Positions 21,107 through 29,203 of a stretch of DNA of 64,000 nt are shown piece after piece. The stretch's first letter is position 1; every line of letters starts with the position of its first letter. The stretch comes from Cognatilysobacter bugurensis (GTDB taxonomy: Bacteria > Pseudomonadota > Gammaproteobacteria > Xanthomonadales > Xanthomonadaceae), in assembly GCF_014652095.1 (NCBI RefSeq), contig NZ_BMYD01000001.1, positions 1,522,697 through 1,586,696 on the forward strand, in the 5' to 3' direction. Under the pieces are notes generated by a model. That model was not told the DNA's origin and searched no databases. It saw only the letters and a program-made list of their open reading frames with translations. A program made the translations under genes and the position numbers.

Positions 21107-23365
21107 ATGCTCCTGAACATGGGTACGCCCCGCCGCTTCAGCCTGCCGGCACCGACCGCGCCCTGGACCGCGTTTGCGCTCGGCGCGCTGTACTTCTTTG
21201 CCTGCGCGCTTTCGTCGCTGATGATCTACGGCAAGGATTCGGTCGCGCTGTTCTGGCCGGCCGCGGGTGTCGCGCTGATCGGGTTGCTGCACTTCGGCCT
21301 GCGGCACTTCTGGTTCATTCCGCTTGCGTTGATCGTCTATCACGCCACGCTCTCGCCGATCCCCGCTGCGTTTCTCCCGTTCTCGCTTGCCGCGAACACA
21401 CTCTCGGCGATCGCGGGCGTGATGCTCGTGCAGCGGGGTCCGCCGCTGCGGCTCGACGTGCGCGGAGGCTTCCGCGTGTTCTGCGGCGGTGCGGTGCTCG
21501 CGCTGATCAGCGCGACGATCGGCGTCGCCGGCATGCGCGTGTCCGGGATGCTGCCGTCCTCCGGCACGCTCTCGGCCTGGGTGCACTGGATGCTGGGCAG
21601 CCTGCTCGGCATCGCTTCGGTCGGCCCGGCGATGCTGCTGACCCTGCGCGCGCGGCCGACGGGCCTCGATGAGAGCGGCGAATACGGACGCGAGCCCGAG
21701 CGGATGGCGTGGCTCGTCGCGCTCGCTGCGAGCTTCCTCGTGATGGCCTGGGGCGCGACCGCCGGCGGGCCGTACGTGCTGGGCCTGACAGCGCTTCCAC
21801 TGGCCGCGCTGACCTGGAGCGCGATCCGTTTCCGCCCGTGGTGGACCGCGCTCGGCTCGATGGTGACCAGCCTGCTGATCGGCGTGTTCGCCGGCTTCGG
21901 CCTTGCAGGCTATGCGGTGCCCACGCGCGCGATCGACGCGGTGCAGCTGCTCGGCTTCCTGACCCTGCTCGCGGTGCTGCCGGTCGTCGTCGCGGTCAGT
22001 GCGCACGAGCGTCGCGCGGTGACGCGACGCATGCTGCGCAACGCGCTGACCGATCCGATCACCGGCCTGCCCAACCGCAACGCGTTCGAGCAGACCGCGC
22101 GGCGTCTGCTCACTGCGGAAGGCAGGCCGCCGCTCGCCCTTGCCTACATCGACCTCGACCACCTCAAGCTCGTCAACGACACCGCGAGCCACGCGGCCGG
22201 CGACACCCTGATCCGCGGCGTCGGCGGCGTGCTGCTGGCCGCGATGCGCCCGCACGACGTGCTCGGCCACCTCGGCGGCGACGAATTCGCGGTGCTCATG
22301 CACAACGTGCTGCCGGCCACCGCCGAGGACCGGGCGCGGCAGCTGCTGCGCGACATCGCGGTGTACCGCACCGACTGGGAGGGCCGCATGCTCGGCGCGA
22401 CCGCCAGCCTCGGGCTGGTGGCGTTCGACCGCGAGGAATCGGATTTCGCGCGCCTGCTGTCCCAGGCCGACGCCGCGTGCTTCAACGCAAAGGAGCTCGG
22501 CGGCGACCAGATCTGCCGCGCCTCGCTCGACGCCGGCGGCCAGCACGACCACACGCAGCCGATGCGCTGGGCCGTGCGTGCGCGGGAGGCCGTCGAGAAC
22601 CGCACGCTCGTGCTCTATTCGCAGGCGATCGTGCCGTTGCACGACGACGGGCCACACGGCCGCCACTTTGAACTGCTCCTGCGGCTGCGCGACCCCGACA
22701 CCGGCGAGCTGCTGATGCCCTCGCAGTTTTTCTCGGCGGCCGGACGCTTCCGGCTCGGTGTGCGCATCGACCGTGAAGTCATCGAACTCGCGCTCGACTG
22801 GCTCGAGCGCCATGCCGATCCGCGTGACATCGACCTGTGCAGCATCAACCTGTCGGCCGAATCGATCGTGGACGAAGGCTTCACCTCGTTCATTACGCAG
22901 CGCTTGCGTCGCACGACGTTCCCGCCGCAGAAGCTGTGCCTGGAGATCACCGAAACCAGCGCGCTGCGCGACATCGCCCGCGCGCAGCGGTTCATCTCGC
23001 AGATGCGCGAACTCGGCTGCCGCTTCGCGCTCGATGACTTCGGCACCGGCTTTTGTTCGTTCGGCTACCTGCGCTCGCTGGACGTCGACTACTTCAAGAT
23101 CGACGGCAGCTTCGTGCGCGAGCTCGAAACCTCACCGTTGTCGTTGCCGATCGTGCGGGCAATCACCGACATCGCGCACACGCTCGACAAGCGGAGCATC
23201 GCCGAACACACCGAAACGCCGCACCAGATCGAGACGCTTGCGCGGCTCGGCGTCGACATGGCGCAGGGCTACGGCGTGCATCGGCCCGAACCGATCGAGC
23301 ATTACTTCACGCGACACGTGCCGGCCCCGAACCTCGGCGGCGTGCACGCGACGACGCGTCACTGA
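21107..23365 (+). CDS. MASE1-GGDEF-EAL c-di-GMP signalling protein
   Basis: A 752-residue inner-membrane protein with about eight helices of a MASE1 sensor (25-300; LFWPAAGVALIGLL is typical), a GGDEF domain with intact GGDEF at 390-394 and I-site RPHD at 381-384, and an EAL domain. The EAL signature is ELL (E522), but the E-x-L-x-R frame and the other catalytic motifs are kept: INLS, EITET, DDFGTG, FKIDGSF, AEHTE and the Q of AQGYG. Both synthesis and hydrolysis are therefore possible. Start: ATG at 21107, or more likely the in-frame ATG at 21119, since TATGCT at 21106-21111 resembles the -10 boxes of leaderless genes nearby. Its stop overlaps the end of the convergent hom gene by 7 bp. Confidence 0.93.
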   Translation: MLLNMGTPRRFSLPAPTAPWTAFALGALYFFACALSSLMIYGKDSVALFWPAAGVALIGLLHFGLRHFWFIPLALIVYHATLSPIPAAFLPFSLAANTLSAIAGVMLVQRGPPLRLDVRGGFRVFCGGAVLALISATIGVAGMRVSGMLPSSGTLSAWVHWMLGSLLGIASVGPAMLLTLRARPTGLDESGEYGREPERMAWLVALAASFLVMAWGATAGGPYVLGLTALPLAALTWSAIRFRPWWTALGSMVTSLLIGVFAGFGLAGYAVPTRAIDAVQLLGFLTLLAVLPVVVAVSAHERRAVTRRMLRNALTDPITGLPNRNAFEQTARRLLTAEGRPPLALAYIDLDHLKLVNDTASHAAGDTLIRGVGGVLLAAMRPHDVLGHLGGDEFAVLMHNVLPATAEDRARQLLRDIAVYRTDWEGRMLGATASLGLVAFDREESDFARLLSQADAACFNAKELGGDQICRASLDAGGQHDHTQPMRWAVRAREAVENRTLVLYSQAIVPLHDDGPHGRHFELLLRLRDPDTGELLMPSQFFSAAGRFRLGVRIDREVIELALDWLERHADPRDIDLCSINLSAESIVDEGFTSFITQRLRRTTFPPQKLCLEITETSALRDIARAQRFISQMRELGCRFALDDFGTGFCSFGYLRSLDVDYFKIDGSFVRELETSPLSLPIVRAITDIAHTLDKRSIAEHTETPHQIETLARLGVDMAQGYGVHRPEPIEHYFTRHVPAPNLGGVHATTRH

Positions 23366-24543
23366 ACGGTCGTCAGTCCGACGCCCCCCCGCGCGATGCG
23401 CAACGCGTCGTCGAGCAGCGCCGCGGCCGTGACCCCGGCACCGGCGCCCGCGCCCTGGATCACGAGCGGGCGCTCTGCGTAACGGTCACAGGTGATTGCC
23501 ACGCGGTTGTCGGCGCCACCGCCTGCGGCCAGCGCGTCGTCGGCAGGCAAGGATTCCAGACCGACCGTAGCCCGCACCCGCGGCCCCGAGAGATCGAGAC
23601 GGCCGACAAAGCGCAGCTTCGCGCCGTTGCGGTACGCGGCGGCAAAGCGTGTGCGCATGGGCGCGTCGAGCGCTTCGAGCGAGCCGTCCACCTCATGCGG
23701 TGCAACGCGCGCGAGGGTGTCGGGCACGAGCGATTCCACCTGCACGTCGCCGGCGTCGAGCGCGATGCCGAGGCTGCGCGCGAGGATCAGCAGCTTGCGG
23801 CGCACGTCCTCGCCCGACAGGTCGTCGCGGGGATCGGGCTCGGTGTAGCCCGCCTCGCGCGCCTCGCGCACGAAGCGCGAGAACGGACGCAGGCCGTCGT
23901 ACTCCGAGAACAGCCAGCCCAGCGATCCCGAGAGCACACCGGCCACCGCGTGGATGCAGTCGCCTCCGGCCTGCAACCCGCGCAGCGTGCGCAGCAGCGG
24001 CAAGCCTGCGCCTACCGTGGCGCTGTCGCCGTAGCGGGCCCCGCTGCGGGCCCAGGCCGTGCGGATCGCCTGCCAGCGCGCGAGCGGACCGCCCTGCCCA
24101 AGCTTGCACGCGGTCACGACGTGCACGCCCTGCGCGAGCCAGCGCGCATGGCGATCGGCGACCTCCTCGCTCGCGGTTGCATCGATGACGATGCGTGCAT
24201 TGCGCCCTCGCAGCGCGGCGCTCACCTGTTCGAGGTCACTTGCCCGCACCTCGGGCACGCGCAACATCGGGACCAGGCGGGCCGGCGAGTCGCCACCGGC
24301 ATCGGGCAGCGCCGGTCCGATCCACCCGGCAACCCGCGCGGCATCAAGCCCGTATGGGTCTTCGATCGCAACCCGCGAATTGGCGACGTGCTGGAGCGAC
24401 AGGCCATGCGCGGCACCCGTGCGCTGCCACCCGCCCAGCCGGGCGAGCACAGCGCGCCCGACGGTGCCGGTGCCGAGCAGCGCGATGTGCGCCGTCGGCG
24501 CGGCGCTGGGCGTTGCCCGCACCGTCGCGGGATGCGCGCTCAT
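23359..24543 (-). CDS. hom: Homoserine dehydrogenase
   Basis: NAD(P)-dependent reduction of aspartate semialdehyde to homoserine, the branch point to threonine and methionine. The 394-residue product has the nucleotide loop ALLGTGTVGRAV (about 21-32), VTACKLG, the substrate loop GVLSGSLGWLFSEYD and the catalytic block YTEPDPRDDLSGEDVRRKLLILAR. There is no aspartokinase domain, and the C-terminus lacks a clear ACT domain. Third gene of metX-metB-hom; its ATG overlaps the metB stop by 4 nt (ATGA). Its last 7 bp overlap the convergent GGDEF-EAL gene. Expression is presumably controlled with metX by the SAM riboswitch. Confidence 0.93.
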   Translation of the reverse strand: MSAHPATVRATPSAAPTAHIALLGTGTVGRAVLARLGGWQRTGAAHGLSLQHVANSRVAIEDPYGLDAARVAGWIGPALPDAGGDSPARLVPMLRVPEVRASDLEQVSAALRGRNARIVIDATASEEVADRHARWLAQGVHVVTACKLGQGGPLARWQAIRTAWARSGARYGDSATVGAGLPLLRTLRGLQAGGDCIHAVAGVLSGSLGWLFSEYDGLRPFSRFVREAREAGYTEPDPRDDLSGEDVRRKLLILARSLGIALDAGDVQVESLVPDTLARVAPHEVDGSLEALDAPMRTRFAAAYRNGAKLRFVGRLDLSGPRVRATVGLESLPADDALAAGGGADNRVAITCDRYAERPLVIQGAGAGAGVTAAALLDDALRIARGGVGLTTVQ

Positions 24544-25775
24544 GGAGCTGCGCGTCGCGCACGCACGGCACATTGGGCGCGGTCGAGTGCGGCGAGCAGG
24601 TCGGCGCACAGGTCGTCGAGATGCTCGATGCCGACCGACAACCGCAGCAGCCCGTCGCCGATGCCCGCCGCCGCGCGCGCCTCGACCGACATCGCCGCGT
24701 GCGTCATCGTGGCCGGATGCGCGACGAGGCTCTCGACGCCGCCGAGCGACTCGGCGAGCGTGAAGCACGCAAGCCCGTCGACGAACGCGCGCACCGCGTC
24801 TTCCGCGCAGCCGCCGGGCCCACCGTCCAGTTCAAGGCTCAGCATGGCGCCGAATCCGCGCTGCTGGCGCGCGGCAAGCGCATGACCCGGATGCGATTCG
24901 AGACCCGGGTAATGCACCGCGCGCACGGCCGGATGCGCATCGAGCAGGGCCGCGATCGCGAGCGTGTTTTCCTGGTGCACGCGCAGGCGGGCGTCGAGCG
25001 TGCGCAGGCCGCGCAGGGTCAGGAAGCTGTCGAACGGCGCGCCGGTCAGCCCGAGCGCGTTCGCCCACCACGTCAGTCGCTCATGCACTGCCGCGTCGCG
25101 CGAAATCACGGCGCCGCCGACGACGTCGCTGTGGCCGTTGATGTATTTGGTCGTCGAATGCACGACGACATCGGCGCCGAATGCGATCGGTGTCTGCAAC
25201 GCGGGCGACAGGAAGGTGTTGTCGACGATCGCGAGCGCACCGGCCGCGTGCGCCGCGTCGATGACGAAGCGCAGATCGGTGACGCGCAGCAGCGGGTTGG
25301 ACGGCGTCTCGATCCACACCACGGCCGGGCGTCCGGCCAGCGCAGCGCTGAGCTCACGCGGGTCGGTGAGGTCGCAGGTCACGAGTTCGAACGCGCCCTT
25401 CGCAGCGAGCGCATTGAACAACCGCCAGCTGCCGCCGTAGCCGTCATGCGGCACCACGAGGCGGTCGCCGGGCTTGAGCAGCGCGTGCAGCACCAGCGTG
25501 ATCGAGGCCATGCCGGTGGCGGTGATCACGCCGCCCACGCCGCCTTCGAGTTCAGCCAGTGCGTCGCCGAGGAGGTCGCGCGTCGGGTTGCCGCTGCGCG
25601 TGTAGTCGTAGGTGCGCTTTTCGTTGAAGCCGGCGAAGCTGAAATTTGACGACAGCACGAGCGGCGGCGTGACCGCGCCGAACGCGGTGTCTCGGTCGAT
25701 GCCGGCACGCACGGCGGCGGTGCTGGGATGCCGCGCCGGGCCTGCGCCGATCGGCAAATCGCGCACGGCGCTCAT
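24540..25775 (-). CDS. metB: Cystathionine gamma-synthase / O-succinylhomoserine (thiol)-lyase
   Basis: PLP enzyme of the Cys/Met metabolism family that replaces the succinyl group of O-succinylhomoserine with cysteine (or sulfide) in methionine synthesis. The 411-residue product shows YDYTRSGNPTRD, ATGMASITLVLHALLKPGD, ETPSNPLL, the IVDNTF aspartate and the PLP lysine K210 in HSTTKYINGHSDVVGG, followed by QxxGFGAMLSLEL and SLGGVESLVAHPA. Sequence alone does not decide between cysteine and sulfide as the preferred nucleophile. ATGA overlaps link it to metX upstream and hom downstream. Confidence 0.93.
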   Translation of the reverse strand: MSAVRDLPIGAGPARHPSTAAVRAGIDRDTAFGAVTPPLVLSSNFSFAGFNEKRTYDYTRSGNPTRDLLGDALAELEGGVGGVITATGMASITLVLHALLKPGDRLVVPHDGYGGSWRLFNALAAKGAFELVTCDLTDPRELSAALAGRPAVVWIETPSNPLLRVTDLRFVIDAAHAAGALAIVDNTFLSPALQTPIAFGADVVVHSTTKYINGHSDVVGGAVISRDAAVHERLTWWANALGLTGAPFDSFLTLRGLRTLDARLRVHQENTLAIAALLDAHPAVRAVHYPGLESHPGHALAARQQRGFGAMLSLELDGGPGGCAEDAVRAFVDGLACFTLAESLGGVESLVAHPATMTHAAMSVEARAAAGIGDGLLRLSVGIEHLDDLCADLLAALDRAQCAVRARRAAP

Positions 25776-26818
25776 GCCACGCCCTCCTGCGCGAGCGCAT
25801 CGCGGATGATGCGCGCGATCGCGTCGGGCTCCTTGAGGAAGGCATCGTGCCCGTACGGGGAATGCAGCACGTGCAGGCGTGCATCGCGCAGGCGACCGGC
25901 CAGTTCACGCGCGTCGTCGAGCGGCACGAGACGGTCTTGCGCGATCGCCACGACGTCGACCGGCACCGCGATCGATTCGGGTTCGATCGCCTGCAGATCG
26001 ATCGACTCGGACAGCCGCAGGAACGCAGCGGCCGGCGTCCGCGCCGCGTAGGTCGCGCCGCAGTGGTCGAGATAGGCCTCTGCGCCGACGCACACGCGGC
26101 CGTTGGCGACGGTGGCGGCGCCGAAACGTGTATCGAACTCCTCCGGCGTGCGGTAGCTGAGCATCGCCAACTGGCGCGCGAGCGCGACGCCGTGCGCCTC
26201 ATCGCACTGCAGCGCGCCGAGTGCGACCGCCTGCCGCTGCAGGGCGCGCCACGCGCTTGCATACGGATGCGCGCGGTGCGTGCCGCTGATCGCGACGAGC
26301 CGGCGCAGGCGATCGCCGTGGCGCGCCGCGAACTGCAGGCCGACCATCGCGCCGTACGAGCTGCCGACGAACGCGTCGAGCGCGTCCAGTTCCAGCGCGT
26401 CGAGCAACGCGGCGAGTGCGTCCGCCTGGTCGGTGGGATCGATCACGACATCGAGCGCGCCGTCGGCGCCGACCCAGTCGAACGCGAGCACCGCGACGCG
26501 GGCCGGGTCGAGCGCACGACCGCTGCCGACCTGCGCGTCCCACCAGCCCGGCTCGGAAAACGCCGTGCTCGCCGCTGCGTGCCGGTGGGCCGAAATGCCG
26601 CCGGCCACGCACACGACAGGCGCGCCGAGCTGACCGAGAAGCTCGTATCGGACGGTCACTCGATGCGCGCCGGCGTGACGCAGGACGAGATCGACGGTGA
26701 CTTCGCCGCGACGCGCCGCGAACGGAACGGGCGGCGCGAACGACGCGGCGACGTCCTCGAAATGGACGGAGGGACTACAGGGCGCGGCAGAGGCGCTGGA
26801 GGCAGAGGTGAGGCTCAT
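25772..26818 (-). CDS. metX: Homoserine O-acyltransferase, MetX family (probably succinyltransferase)
   Basis: Alpha/beta-hydrolase that acylates homoserine, the first committed step of methionine synthesis. The 348-residue product has the nucleophile elbow GSSYGAM with Ser154, the acid in VAIAQDRLVP and the histidine in SPYGHDAFLKE. MetX-type enzymes of Xanthomonadaceae use succinyl-CoA, which fits the following metB; this specificity is inferred. The ATG at 26818 is chosen because GGAG lies 7 nt upstream; longer in-frame starts run into the riboswitch. First gene of metX-metB-hom, overlapping metB by ATGA. Confidence 0.92.
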   Translation of the reverse strand: MSLTSASSASAAPCSPSVHFEDVAASFAPPVPFAARRGEVTVDLVLRHAGAHRVTVRYELLGQLGAPVVCVAGGISAHRHAAASTAFSEPGWWDAQVGSGRALDPARVAVLAFDWVGADGALDVVIDPTDQADALAALLDALELDALDAFVGSSYGAMVGLQFAARHGDRLRRLVAISGTHRAHPYASAWRALQRQAVALGALQCDEAHGVALARQLAMLSYRTPEEFDTRFGAATVANGRVCVGAEAYLDHCGATYAARTPAAAFLRLSESIDLQAIEPESIAVPVDVVAIAQDRLVPLDDARELAGRLRDARLHVLHSPYGHDAFLKEPDAIARIIRDALAQEGVA

Positions 26819-26879
26819 CGTGGGGCTCCGGAAAGGTCGGGCCATCGAGCCTGCGGCGCCTGCGCCAGAGCGCATGCGC

Positions 26880-26989
26880 AGCCATCTTCCGGCCCCCTTT
26901 CGGGGCACCGCAGGATTTGGCACCTGGCGCGGCGTGCGCTGGTTGCCCCGGCTTCAAAGGGCCTGTCCCTCTGCCGGTCTCGATGGGCA
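26880..26989 (-). promoter_or_regulatory. SAM-I (S-box) riboswitch upstream of metX
   Basis: On the minus strand the RNA reads CAUCGAGACCGGC, AGAGGGACAGGCCC, UUUGAAGCCGGGGCAACC, then AGGUGCCAAAUCCUGC and GGAAGAUGGC. These are the conserved S-box blocks in correct order: GAGGGA with the GGCCC stem, GAAGCC-x-GGCAACC and GGUGCCAA-UCC. P1 can form between the CCAUC near 26983-26987 and the GAUGG near 26882-26886. About 60 nt separate it from the metX start; GC-rich self-complementary sequence there (GCGCAUGCGC, then GGCGCC) could act as expression platform, probably by controlling translation since no T run is seen. It should switch the operon off when S-adenosylmethionine is abundant. Confidence 0.9.
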
Positions 26990-27126
26990 GGCGCAGTCTG
27001 CGCCGATCGACTCGCCATATCAATCGCTTTATCGGCATGAAGAGATATGACGTTTGGACATGAGTCCGCGTCCAGCCGTTCTTTGGCCCGCCCGGGCCGA
27101 CACGCGAGGTCCGCAGGCGCGCCGCA

Positions 27127-27132
27127 TACACT
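27127..27132 (+). promoter_or_regulatory. -10 element (TACACT) for the phytase-like gene, leaderless arrangement
   Basis: GCATACACTGGCGCG runs into the ATG at 27139 with 6 nt between TACACT and the start codon and no Shine-Dalgarno sequence. Confidence 0.4.
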
Positions 27133-27138
27133 GGCGCG

Positions 27139-28248
27139 ATGAGGATCCGACTTCTTGCCGCCGCCACCGCATTCGCACTCGTCACCGGCTGCGCGACGCG
27201 CGCCCCGCAACCGGCCCCCGAGCCGCCGGCAGCGGAGCCGGCCGCGCAGCTCATTACGCTGCCCGAAACCTACGTGTCCGATGCATCGCCTGCGGACGAG
27301 CTGGACTCGCTTGCGACGTGGGTCACCGAGGACGGGCGCACGTGGCTCATCGCGAGCGCCAAAGCCAGCCATCGCCTCGTTGTGTTCGACGCCGACAGCG
27401 GCGAGCGCGTTCGCGAAGTGGGCATGCGCGGCAACGCGCCCGGGCAGTTCAACCGCCCGAACGGCCTGGCCGTGCATGGCGACGTGCTGTTCGTCGTCGA
27501 GCGCGACAATCGCCGCGTGCAGGCACTCTCGCTGCCCGACTTCGAGCCGCTCGGCACGTTCGGCGAGGGCGAGCTGCGCAGCCCGTACGGCCTGTGGATG
27601 CACGAGAGCGAGCCCGGCGAACTCGACGTCTACGTCACCGACAGCTTCATGCTCGGCGAGCGTCACGACGTGGTCCCGCCGCTGGGCGAACTCGACGAGC
27701 GCGTGCGGCGTTACCGCATCGCGGTCGGCAACGACGGTGAGTTGCGCGCGCGTCATGTCGGCGCGTTCGGCGACACGACCGAGCAGGCCGCGCTGCGCGT
27801 CGTCGAGTCGATCGCCGGCGACCCCGCGCACGACCGCCTCCTCGTCGCCGACGAGAGCACGGCCGTGCATGGCGGCATGTCCACGCTCGTGGAGTACACC
27901 CTCGACGGGCGCCCGACCGGACGCCGCCTGCCGCCGACCCGCTTCCGCGCGCAGGCCGAGGGCGTCGTGCTGTGGAGCTGCCCCGACGGCAGCGGCTACT
28001 GGATCGCGGTGGACCAGCTCGCGCCGCTCACCGCGTTCCACCTGTTCGATCGCACGACGCTCGAGCCGCGCGGCAGCTTCCAGGGCCACGTCACCGCGCA
28101 CACCGATGGCGTCGTGCTGCATGCGGCGAGCACGCCGAGCTTTCCCGGGGGCGCGCTGTTCGCGGTCCACGACGATCGCGCAGTGACGGCCTTCGACCTG
28201 CGTACGGTCGCGAAGTCGCTCGCGCTCGCGCCCGGCTGCACCGACTGA
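27139..28248 (+). CDS. Beta-propeller phytase-like lipoprotein
   Basis: The 369-residue product has a lipoprotein signal (LVTGC, cysteine near residue 18) and a Pro/Ala-rich linker, then a six-bladed propeller. Blade motifs include ATWVTEDGRTWLIAS, KASHRLVVFDADSG, FNRPNGLAVHGD, EGVVLWSCPDGSGYWIAVD and the final TDGVVLHA ... FPGGALFAVHDD. The last two resemble the EGLAI and TDGI ... FPQGLLV motifs of beta-propeller phytases, but some acidic calcium/phosphate ligands are not obviously kept, so hydrolysis of phytate is uncertain. Likely envelope-anchored. The next gene starts 4 bp after its stop and is probably cotranscribed. Confidence 0.75.
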   Translation: MRIRLLAAATAFALVTGCATRAPQPAPEPPAAEPAAQLITLPETYVSDASPADELDSLATWVTEDGRTWLIASAKASHRLVVFDADSGERVREVGMRGNAPGQFNRPNGLAVHGDVLFVVERDNRRVQALSLPDFEPLGTFGEGELRSPYGLWMHESEPGELDVYVTDSFMLGERHDVVPPLGELDERVRRYRIAVGNDGELRARHVGAFGDTTEQAALRVVESIAGDPAHDRLLVADESTAVHGGMSTLVEYTLDGRPTGRRLPPTRFRAQAEGVVLWSCPDGSGYWIAVDQLAPLTAFHLFDRTTLEPRGSFQGHVTAHTDGVVLHAASTPSFPGGALFAVHDDRAVTAFDLRTVAKSLALAPGCTD

Positions 28249-28252
28249 CGCC

Positions 28253-29200
28253 ATGCGCACGGCCTGGCTCGCGTTGCTCGGCCTCGCAGTCGCGGCCGCC
28301 GGCGTGGCCGCCTCGACCGACACGCTCTATCGCTGGACCGACCCGCAGGGCGTCAACCATTACGCCGACACCGCGCCTCCCGGGCGCACCGCCAAGGCCG
28401 TGCCCGTGGCACCGACGGTGAGCCCGGCGCGCGCCGATGCGATGCCAGGCGTGGCCGTCGAACCGATCGCACGGCTGCGCATCGAACAGGTCGGCGGCCG
28501 CAACCAGGCCTGGGCCGACAACCTGCTCGGCGGACCGGTCGAGGTGCGGCTGCGATTCCAGCGCCAGCGCAATGTCGTGAGCGATCCGCCGTTGCCCGCG
28601 CGCGCGACGCTCCCGGCCGGCAGCAGCGTGCTGCTCGCGGTGCTCGGCGTGGCCGAAACCGGCGTCGGCGGCGGTGATTTTCAGCTTCAGATGGACAGCC
28701 TGCCGGGTGATCCGGCGGCGCGGCCACAGGACGTCGAGTACCGTCTGCCACTGCCGCATGCGCAGGTGCCGCGCATCGACCAGGGCTACGGCGGCCGCTT
28801 CAGCCATACGGATGCGCAGAACCGCTACGCCGTCGACTTCGCCGTGCCCGAGGGCACGCCCGTGCTCGCCGCGCGCGAGGGCGCGGTGATGCAGGTCGAG
28901 TCAGGGTTCCGCAACGCCGGCACCAACGCCGCACGGTTTGCGGCCCAGGCCAACTACGTGCGCATTGCGCACGACGACGGGACGATGGCCGTCTACGCGC
29001 ACCTGCAACCCGACGGCGCGCTCGTGCGCGTGGGCCAGCGCGTGCAGGCCGGCGAGCGCATCGGGCTGTCCGGCAACACCGGCTATACGACCGGGCCGCA
29101 CCTGCACTTCGTGGTGCAGGTCAACCGGGGAATGCGCATCGAATCGCTGCCGTTCCGCATGCGCGGCCCCGCCGGGCCGCTGCAGATCGGTCAACGCTGA
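28253..29200 (+). CDS. M23 family metallopeptidase with N-terminal DUF4124 domain
   Basis: The 315-residue product has a signal peptide (cleavage near AAS, residue 21), a DUF4124 segment (LYRWTDPQGVNHYADTAPPG) and a C-terminal LytM/M23 domain. Zinc ligands are visible as H and D in FSHTDAQNRYAVDFAVPEGTP and the H-x-H of GPHLHFVVQ, with the preceding catalytic histidine in YAHLQPDG. The active site is complete, so it is expected to be a periplasmic peptidoglycan endopeptidase. It follows the phytase-like gene after 4 bp and is convergent with the HDOD gene. Confidence 0.92.
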   Translation: MRTAWLALLGLAVAAAGVAASTDTLYRWTDPQGVNHYADTAPPGRTAKAVPVAPTVSPARADAMPGVAVEPIARLRIEQVGGRNQAWADNLLGGPVEVRLRFQRQRNVVSDPPLPARATLPAGSSVLLAVLGVAETGVGGGDFQLQMDSLPGDPAARPQDVEYRLPLPHAQVPRIDQGYGGRFSHTDAQNRYAVDFAVPEGTPVLAAREGAVMQVESGFRNAGTNAARFAAQANYVRIAHDDGTMAVYAHLQPDGALVRVGQRVQAGERIGLSGNTGYTTGPHLHFVVQVNRGMRIESLPFRMRGPAGPLQIGQR

Positions 29201-29203
29201 GCG

